Shown: positions 1 through 8,316 of the stretch, in pieces
How positions within the stretch are numbered: the first letter of the stretch is position 1
Layout of the letters: every line of letters starts with the position of its first letter
Source of the DNA: Ectocarpus siliculosus
Lineage: Eukaryota; Sar; Phaeophyceae; Ectocarpales; Ectocarpaceae
DNA: 11,095 bases
NCBI GenBank assembly: GCA_000310025.1
Contig: FN649736.1
Location: 3,078,402 to 3,089,496, forward strand
Reading direction: 5' to 3'
Translations under genes and position numbers: made by a program
Notes under the pieces: generated by a model
Databases searched by the model: none
Told to the model about the DNA's origin: nothing
Seen by the model: only the letters and a program-made list of their open reading frames with translations

Positions 1-203
1 AATACCCATCCAGAGGCCCCCCCGCTAAAACATGGCCCTGGAACCCCCTGGCTATATACGTTCATCGTAGGGGCGGTGAAGGTGAACATTTTTTCTTTCT
101 CTTTTATCTTTTTGCTTGTAGTATTATGATTGTGTCCCTTGTTAGTTGTTTCTTCGCAGTACAGCAAAAGTAGTATCTACAATGGTAGCGAGTTTTTTAG
201 TCC

Positions 204-355
204 CCCCTGGTGAACACGGCCATTTGGACCTACCATTCTGGGGGCTTACTATTTATACCTTGTTTTTCGACCGTTCATCCCCTGGTGAACACGGCCATTT
301 GGACCTACCATTCTGGGGGCTTACTATTTATACCTTGTTTTTCGACCGTTCATCC
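204..355. repeat. Perfect 75-bp tandem duplication
   Basis: Two identical 75-bp units lie at 204-278 and 279-353, and identity runs two bases further. The period is a multiple of three, so any frame crossing it repeats 25 residues, but no gene is supported here. Perfect identity suggests a recent duplication. Confidence 0.95.
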
Positions 356-793
356 ACCATGTGGTGGGTAGGGCGGCAGGTATTACAATAGCACTCTTTT
401 CAGTCAACGGAAATGCAGAGGTTTTTCCATGACAAAAGGGGAGCGAGATAGATATCAGCTCGGGAGCACACGAATTGTTTTTTGTCGTTTACCCGTTGCA
501 AGCTCACCGTACTTTTACGACTCGGGCGTGACTTGTTTGCTTGGCTGGCTTTCTCTCGCGCTCTCTCTTTGTACAGCATTTCTTCATTCTTTGTTCCGCT
601 CGAGGGAGACGATAGTCGTCGCTTCCGTTGTGCTGAAAAATCCCTGTCCGTAACCATACAACATCTGAGTGTATTTTGCCTCGGCTCCCTCCCCCCGTCA
701 CCCCTCCCCGTCCGTTGATTGTTTATATTTTCATACATGTTGTTGTTCTTGTTGTTGGCGGTGGTCTTTGTTTCCCATTCAGGTGTTGCCATA

Positions 794-846
794 TATATGC
801 ATACACACCCGCATGCTTTATATGCATACACACCCGCATGCTTTAT
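794..846. repeat. 25-bp tandem duplication
   Basis: The unit tatgcatacacacccgcatg followed by cttta occurs at 796-820 and again at 821-845, with perfect identity and two extra matching bases on the left. It is non-coding and AT/CA-rich. Confidence 0.95.
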
Positions 847-1447
847 CGCATCGCCGTTTCGCTGTAGAACAGCATTGACTGGCGTTTTCTGGGGCTAAAG
901 ACCCCCCCCTTTGGGCGAATCATTGATGACGTCGGATAGTACACGTATTATACGTCGTAGGCGTTTTGCACGCCGGGAGACGAGAGGGGTTGGGCCTATT
1001 GTGTGTGTGGGGGGGGGGCTATGTAGGCTCGCCCCGCACACTCCGGACTTTTATGAGTGAGTCGGGGCTAACACTTGATGTCTCACAACGCAAGAACTGG
1101 ATATTATCTTGGAGGGTGGGGTTCTCGTTTAGTTTGCACATGGGATGCGGCAAAAAAGTGGTTTTGACATTTTTCAAAGAGCAGCGAAATTGATTGCGGC
1201 TGTGCCCGCAAAATTTTCGAGGGTGTCTGTCGAGGACAGGGGAGAGCGATGAGGTAGTTCCAAACGGACTGGACAGCCGTCAGACGGCAGCAGCTAGTTC
1301 TAGAACCAAGACCCTGCTGGCGTCGGCACTGCTTGGCGCAGGGGTTCGATTCGTCATGATGAGCGACGCTGCTGCCGCCATAGTAGTAAATAGTGATACG
1401 ACACGTGTATTTCAAATGTTTTTTGTGACGGCGCACGCGCGTGGGTT

Positions 1448-1449
<2 letters not shown>

Positions 1450-1478
<29 letters not shown>
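1450..1478. repeat. (CT)n microsatellite
   Basis: About 14 perfect CT units are followed by imperfect CGCTCTCG units to about 1505. It is a pyrimidine tract in the upstream non-coding region. Confidence 0.95.
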
Positions 1479-1481
<3 letters not shown>

Positions 1482-2407
1482 CTCGCTCTCTTTTCTCGCT
1501 CTCTTCTCCCCTTGTGTCTCTCCCGGTACTACAGTACTATCTATCTATGTGGAACGTGAAAGATGATGCTGGTGTCGTGACTTGTTGAAATATCGGCGAT
1601 GTTTGTCCCCTCTCGCTGAAGGAGAGTGTCGAAAATATCACGTACGTACGCCGTTTAGGTGTTGATAGAAAATCTCCCGCGTGTACCGTACGTCGGGTCT
1701 TTTTGCCGGTCTTTCTTTGTACCCTGATTTATTTTCTCGTTTGCGTTGATTTGTTGTCGCGGAGTGTTTACCGTCGATGTCTGCGTCGTCCTTGTATGCG
1801 TAGTGTATGACTTTGCTGCTGCCGTCCAACGGACCCCAGTCTGTACCAGGTATTATTATTATATTTACGTACTAGTTTGCATAAGATATTTGTTTTTGAC
1901 GTCGTCGTGTTGTTGGGTTTGTCTGTCTCTCATCGCGTGGGAAATAAGTCTCCACCAAAACAGGAGGAAGTATATATATGTTTTCTCTCTCAACGTCCTT
2001 TGGGGGTGCTTGTGTTGATAGTCGCGTCGACAACAAGCAGGAAGCAGGGTGGATTCTCCTGGCCCTATCATAGATAGATAGAGTCGTCTACCAATGCCGG
2101 TTTTTTTTCGCACGGCGCCCTGCCTGTTGTTGTCTGCTCGAGGACCATCACACAGCGTAGAACCCAACGACCTTGCTAAAAGAAGACTAAATGTATAGAC
2201 CAGACCGTCCATCAACGACCACACACAGCTTTTTCGGAGGGCCAACGCAAATAATAAGTTCTTCGTTCCTCTCGCTTTGCTTTGCTTGTAAGGGGTCGAA
2301 TCTAAGACACTCAAATTGAGTTGGTTTCGATTCCGCGAAGGAAGTGCAGGTCCGCCCCGATCCCCGCCGACCTACAACGCCACCCTCCTCCCCGTACCCG
2401 TCACTGT

Positions 2408-2431
2408 TCCTCCTCCTCCTCCTCCTCCTCC
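2408..2431. repeat. (TCC)8 microsatellite
   Basis: Eight perfect TCC units lie in the upstream non-coding region. In one frame they read as poly-Pro, but no gene is supported. Confidence 0.95.
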
Positions 2432-3118
2432 CGCGGGCGATGAATTAATAATGCTGCTGATGATCGTCTGGCCGTCGTTGTCATTACTCCTGTCGGCCCT
2501 TCCCACCCCACCACCACTCACTCACTGCATTCTGTGTGGGACCTTGGAGAGACAGGTAGGTTTGCTTCGTCTCTAGACGTGGCAGTCGAGCACAGGGTAC
2601 GAACCGCCGAATTTCTCAGACGACCGAGGAGGAAGAGGAACCAGACACGACTGGTTGTGTATCTACAAGTAAGTATTGTCGATTTTGTACGCACCACCTC
2701 CTCCATCCGCCTCCAAGCATTTAGTACTGTATCTACCCGCCGGCCGTCGAGACTCGCCAAATGATGATTATCACTTCGAAAATTGAAAATTGTTATCCAG
2801 ACAAGTCTACCCCCGAGGAGTTTGGGCGGATGCCATAGAGTAGTAGTCGTGTAGTCGTGCGTGCGCTACGAGCTGCTACAACAACACACACAGCGGGCGT
2901 TTCTCATTGTTGCGGCAAAACTCAACCATCATCCATCCGGAAACTCTTCTCCGGTACAATACCACCGCCGTTCGTCGACCGTTCGGTGCGATGTCTCGCG
3001 ATCCCGCCATCCGGCCGGGGCCGTCCAAGTAAAATGCAAGCGGAAAGTTCTTCCGGTTCCCTCTTGTTTTGATTGGCTGATGGATTTCCGGATATCAGGT
3101 CAGGTGTAGTAAAATCCC

Positions 3119-3547
3119 ATGTGTGATGCCCCCTCGACCCCCTCGCGTGGCTGCTCTGATGGTCAAGCATTTGCTGTTGCGTCTCTCTCTGGTGCACGGA
3201 GCAACGCAGAACCGGGCCATGCTAGCCCCTTCACCAAGGATTCCCGTGCGGTGGCCATCGCAACTGTCGCTCTGCAGCAACAGCTCCTCTCGCGATGGCC
3301 TGGCGGCATCTTCGCCCGCTGCGGTTTTCAGCGTCTACGCAGCAGCCGAGCAGGGGGACCTGGCTCGGATGAAGGGTTTTTTGGTCGGAGGGGGCAACGT
3401 CAACAAGAGGAGCAAGGTGCGCGTATTGCTCCCTCGTTGGTGTTGCGGGAATGCTCTATTCGCCACGCTCACTCCCCGCCGCCGTGGGGTGCAAGTATAT
3501 TCTACCACGGTTCAAGATTCCAAAAAGAGGCGGCGTTTGAAGTTTGA
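3119..3547 (+). other. Upstream out-of-frame ATG overlapping the proposed start
   Basis: An ATG at 3119-3121 lies seven bases before the proposed start, in another frame, and opens a 142-codon frame across exon 1 into intron 1. Its -3 base is C, a weaker context than the G at -3 of the 3126 ATG. If both are on the mRNA, initiation at 3126 would rely on leaky scanning, or the real N-terminus lies on another exon. The encoded sequence resembles no family I know. Confidence 0.3.
3126..3416 (+). CDS. Exon 1: start, N-terminal leader and first ankyrin repeat
   Basis: This exon has 97 codons and ends in phase 0 at AAG|gtgcgc. The ATG at 3126 is the first in-frame ATG after the in-frame TGA at 3078-3080, and it has G at -3. 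Residues 1-56 hold eight Arg/Lys and no Asp or Glu (first acid is D57). A Leu-rich basic helix lies at about 11-23 (K14, R19). This resembles a mitochondrial presequence, though plastid targeting or no targeting cannot be excluded. From about residue 68 the first repeat starts (VYAAAEQGDLARMKGFL, then GGNVN), the usual N-cap form with AA-x-x-GD. An alternative is that a 3' splice site at 3331 (ggttttcag) begins the exon in phase 1 and the leader is intron. The end and the ankyrin part are firm; the start is not. Confidence 0.7.
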
Positions 3548-6500
3548 AAGGGCTATTATATTCTGTGTGTCGGCCCGATGACACCGCATAAGTCCGTCGT
3601 GTGCAACCACTACCACTTTCTGCCCTTCCATGCTCTGGCCTAACTGCTTACCTTACAAGTAAACCCGCGAAGTGTGGGGACACGTGTTGTTGATCGGTGT
3701 TGGCGATTCGACCCGCAAACAGAATACCGCGCACGCACATGGCTCTTGTTGCTCGTACAAAAAAAAAATGTGATGATGTGCAAAGCCTCTGACATCCTGT
3801 GTTGTTTTGTAGACTACGGGAGTTTCTGTTGCGTACGGAGTACAATACATGAATCACAAGCTGAACCCATGTCCGCTCCTGAGGGAACGAATGCTTCGAG
3901 GTGGAACAACAACAAAATAGTAATAGGTCCAGAGTTTCAGTTTTCCCCCGTGCAAATGCGTGGTTCTTGTGGTCACGTAGGAGGACTTCGTGGCTGCCGC
4001 TCATGCACTCGTGCATCTCTGGCGGCATCTCCGCCGTGTGCGGCTAGGTTGTATGATGCCGCACTGCTGTCGAAAGGAGAGCGGGAATCACGGCACTCCA
4101 CGAAAACACACCTCTTTTGCACCCCTGCATTTTTTTTTCGTCGTTGGCAGGCTCTTGAACCCCCCCCCCCCCGATGTGTGGCATCATGCGACCGTGTCGC
4201 AAAATATGCGAACCTTGTCTGTCTGACTGTAAGCCATGCTATTGCGTCATGCTATTGCGTGGAAGGCGTCTGCCCATCTCCCAACGAGAGTTGGTATTAC
4301 ATGCATGTAGAGCAGCGCCATCACCAGCAACCGAGGGTTTATATGTCTGTCTCGATTGTGAGATTAACGGCGATGATGATTTCATGGAAGAATGGCAGCA
4401 CAGAATGCCGGCAGACAAGTTGAAGTTTCCCTCTGGCCGTCACTTTAGCGTAACACTCTTTCACGATTGCATGTACATCTATTTATGACGATAGCTTGGC
4501 ACACGTCTCTTTGGGGATTGGTAGATTTCGTAGATTCCGTAGACCATTGGATCTTGGTTCCGGCCCCGTACCGACGAAGTGTCGTGAATTGTGAAGATAC
4601 AGCAGTTTTGTCCTCCTGCCAACATCCAAGAACGACCCCTCCCCCACCAACAACAGGAGAATCAAAAGCTTGCGTATGCTTATGTACTGGTAGCTGCTGC
4701 AGTCATTTCGTAATCGATTCGAGTGTAGGCATACACATACAGCTTCATTGAGAAGTTGGCCAATGGCAGAGCGTGAACCCATGTCGAGACGAAGGCAAAT
4801 CTATCACAAATATCCCGTAAAAAGCCAGCGCTCGCGTCCATTCCACTACTCTGTTTCGGGAAATTGGACAGCACCAGGGATAGCGAGAGAGGGGGGGAAC
4901 GGGGGCATTAGAGTGTGGATTTGTCTCCAGAGAGAGCGGGCGATGGGCTTTACTTGGTTTATATCCCGGTAGTCGTTCAGTATCGCCTCCTCCTAGCTTG
5001 TGATGCGTCAAAGCACGTGATATCTTCGATGCTTCACGTTCCGTGGCCCCCTTGCCCTCGTCTTCAGGACCAATCCTCCTACAAGGTGACACTCGAATAT
5101 CTCAACAGATGATCCACCTCGCTCTCTTCTTTCAGAAGTGTTTTTCTTCTTCTGTCCCGACACGTTTGACTTCATCGTCGTTTTTGACCCGTTCGTGTTG
5201 TTTGTTCTCCCGCCTGCGTTGCATTTGATACCGACAGGAGGGATACAGCATCTTGCACCTTGCGGCCATGAGGGACCAACAAGGCATGGGTGAGGGGATC
5301 GATAAGACCGATCCAGGGTCGGGCAGGGGTAACGTCAAGGGGTACAAGGGGTAGAGGCAACTACGAGAGGGAGAGAGAGAGAGATACAAGCAGAAGAATG
5401 GCTATATATTAGCCATGCCATCTGGTTACTGTACTGCTGTTGCATTGGCGTGTACTGCAGTTGTCGTGCCTGGGGCCCTAGCGCCCCGACAGCAGCAGTA
5501 GTAGCATTCGCCCCAAGCTACAACCGCTTGGACTACTGTGGTTGTGTGGCGTGAAGGGGCGGCCATAGCATTGGTTACGGCCTGTCATGTTTTTGTACGG
5601 CATTTTGTCTACCATTGCACGTACACAGCGCAGCAATTCAAGCACGTACAACCCTTGTGCCACCAAATTCATAGCGCTGCTTTGCGAAGCTTAACCGCTT
5701 CACGTTCTGGATATTGTTGCTGCTGCCGTCAAACAATTACTGTTTCTAGTGGAGTTGCTCCTGAAGGAGGGAGCGGACCCGGACGTCCATGACAACGGGG
5801 AGGGGCTAACTCCCCTCATGTGGGCAGCACAGCTGGGGTGAGAGATACTTCATGCTTACCGTTGAACGGGCAGTTGAATATGCCACACGAGGCAGGAGCA
5901 GCAGCGAAGAAAATGGGATGATCGCAGTTCTAGACGCCTGATGTGCCTGGAACACCGCCTGCAGTCGCTAATTGTTCGTCGTTCGTGATTATGCATCATT
6001 TCCTCCATTGGGGTTGTACTCCTATTTTGCATGCCTTTGTTGTTAGACCATTGACGAGAGGACGGAGCATTGTTCCCACAGGACTGATGGCCGGTTTCCC
6101 CCTTGGGGGGAGCAGCTATGTGCATTGCGTTAGGCTTGCTCCAAGGGCCGCTAGTCGATGGTACAAACCCGCTCTTGCGTAGTAGTACGTAGATCAGGAG
6201 GCTGACCCACAGCTTTTGTTTTTTGCACCGCCCGGCGGTGCGCCATTCCAGTTTGGCACGACCTGTTTTTTATTTGCTTCCCGGGTTGCTTGGCTTTCTG
6301 TTGACAGGGGGCAGCTACTGCTGTACCCTGTCGCTCACGGGGGGTGTTCCTGTCGTTTACCATTTTACCACAGCGTTTGTATCTCTTGGTCCTTTCCTGG
6401 ATCACGAAATCTCACGCACGTGCGCACAACAACAACGACAACAACGAAAACGACAACAACGCAGGCACACAGAGGTGGCGAACTCTCTTATCGAGGGCGG

Positions 6501-8285
6501 CGCCGACATGGAGCAAGAGGACAGGGAAGACCTGACGGCGTTGCACTGGGCCGCCCGCATGGGGCAGGAGCGCGCCTTGCTCGTGCTCCTGGATCACGCC
6601 GCAGATGTCGAGGTCAGCCGGCGTGTTTGGTGCAAGGGGTGGGGAGGGAGGTTGGCCTTGCTCCATGTGCTGTTCGAGCATCGGCGACTTGACCATCGCG
6701 TTTCGAGCGAAGCACAGGACAGCAGTCCACCGTTTGTAGATATCCGTGCTCGAACCAAGGTTTGGGGTCCTTTCTATCTATGCCATATGGGACGCGTTTG
6801 ACTCTTGCAATGTTTTCGTACGGAGGAGGAGGGCGGGTATATTAGCTCTTCGTGTTTTTTTATTTTAATCTCGAACCAATCTGGTACCAAATCTTGGTGG
6901 TGTTCCTGACGGTCCGTCCTCTCCTTTCTTTCTTTTTTCTTTTTTTTTCGTCGTTCTGGTAAAAAAAAAAAAAAAGACGGTGGACTACGACGGAAACACG
7001 CCTCTCATCTGGGCCGCCCGCGGGGGACACCGTGACTGCGTCGGCCACCTCCTCGACCACGGGGCAACAACCACCACCCCCGATGAGAACGGCAACACCG
7101 CACTGCACTTCTCGTGCCAGGTAACACTAGCTGCTCCATGCATAGCATGCTAGATTTGTTCTTGACGAAGGCAGGGTGTGTGTACCAATGTCCAACGCTA
7201 GATTTGTGGTTGACGAAGGCAGTGTGTACCAATGTCCAATGCTAGATTTGCTCTTAACGAAGGCAGTGTGTATGTACCAATGTCCAATGTACGAGTACAG
7301 GCAGTAAGGAGCAGCTGCCTCCTGCGCAAAGAGAGAGTTGCTTGCTAAATAGCAGATGGTAAGGTTCCAGGTGCGGGATCGTCATTCTACCGTGTTGCAA
7401 AATTCTGAACGCGCACTTCCTAGAGCCCCCCCCCCCCCTGCCCCCCCCGTCTCATGGTCAACTGTGAAGTGACTTAAAGGCAAGCAACAAAATAACAAGA
7501 GAGTATATACCCCCCCCTGTTCGTTACTGCGCTTACGGGTGGTATGGTGGTGGTGGTGCTGCTGCTTCCATTGCTTGATGCAGACGGGCAACGCGGGAAT
7601 CACCTCCGATCTGCTGGACTGGGGAGCGCTGGCCACCGCGCAAGACTATTGGGAGGTTCGGCCCCGCACGACGACGAGTTTATTCAAGACAAACGAGTTC
7701 CGTCGTGAAAATAAGTATAGGGAGCATGAAATGTTTCTAAACGTCCTCGGTTGCTAAAACGGGGGTGTGAGCCGCCCCCGCCCCCCGCCCCGATACAAAC
7801 CTGAGTGTGCTTGCGCAGAACGGAGATGTGTCTCGCCCTTGTCGCGTGTCAGCGTGACTCCCCCGAATCGGCAAACCCCCTGCTTCGCTTAGTCCGGGAG
7901 AGCGACGTCACTTTTTTATCCTGCACCCCTATCTCGCTGTGTACGTGTGTGTGTTTGTTCCTCATGTCGACGAAACAGAGTGTTGAGAGTTAATCTGTCG
8001 GTCCCCTCCAGCAGCAGGATGCCGTCGAAGTCTGGCGCTCTACAGGCTTGACCCCCCACTCCTTTCATGTGTGTGATGAACGTGCGTGGGCGTCATTGTC
8101 CCCCAACCAACCGAACAGTTTACTCCGGTCCACCGGGCGTGCTCTCAAGGACACGGCAACGTGCTCAAGGAGCTCCTGCGGCAGCGCTCCGGTCGGGCAA
8201 GGGCCCGCGGTGGCGGCGCCGGCGGAGGGGGCGCCGACGACGGGTCTGGGGGAGATTTCTGGGAGAGTGGCCTGGCCAGGGCATG

Positions 8286-8316
<31 letters not shown>

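Larger units (their letters stand above)
1..3118. other. Upstream non-coding region
   Basis: No gene can be supported here on either strand. The open frames of up to 149 codons are low complexity, lack recognisable motifs and overlap each other. The stretch may hold the 3' UTR of a gene to the left and the 5' region of the ankyrin gene. Candidate signals near the gene are a strong 5' splice-like GTAAGTAT at 2669 and a reverse CCAAT (ATTGG at 3072-3076) about 50 bases before the start. No TATA box was identified. Confidence 0.6.

Noticed and set aside
400-831. 143-codon minus-strand frame
   Set aside because: It is low complexity, has no motif and overlaps a 25-bp tandem duplication. Nothing supports expression.
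1335-1365. tRNA T-loop-like ggggttcgattcg
   Set aside because: The flanking bases do not form a T-stem, and no acceptor or anticodon arms fit, so it is not a tRNA.
1865-2314. 149-codon minus-strand frame
   Set aside because: No recognisable domain, and plus-strand frames of similar length overlap it.
5085-5107. Third copy of the intron 7 element end in intron 1
   Set aside because: Only a short gapped match (aggtgac and atatctcaac) is present, with no inverted partner found nearby, so it was not called.
6223-6801. 192-codon frame around exon 4 as a single exon
   Set aside because: Only 6465-6612 fits the ankyrin register and joins exons 3 and 5 in phase. The flanking parts are intron.
7121-8118. 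Introns 5 and 6 have the same length, 463 nt
   Set aside because: Their sequences are unrelated, and intron 6 lacks the tandem array, so this is coincidence and not duplication.
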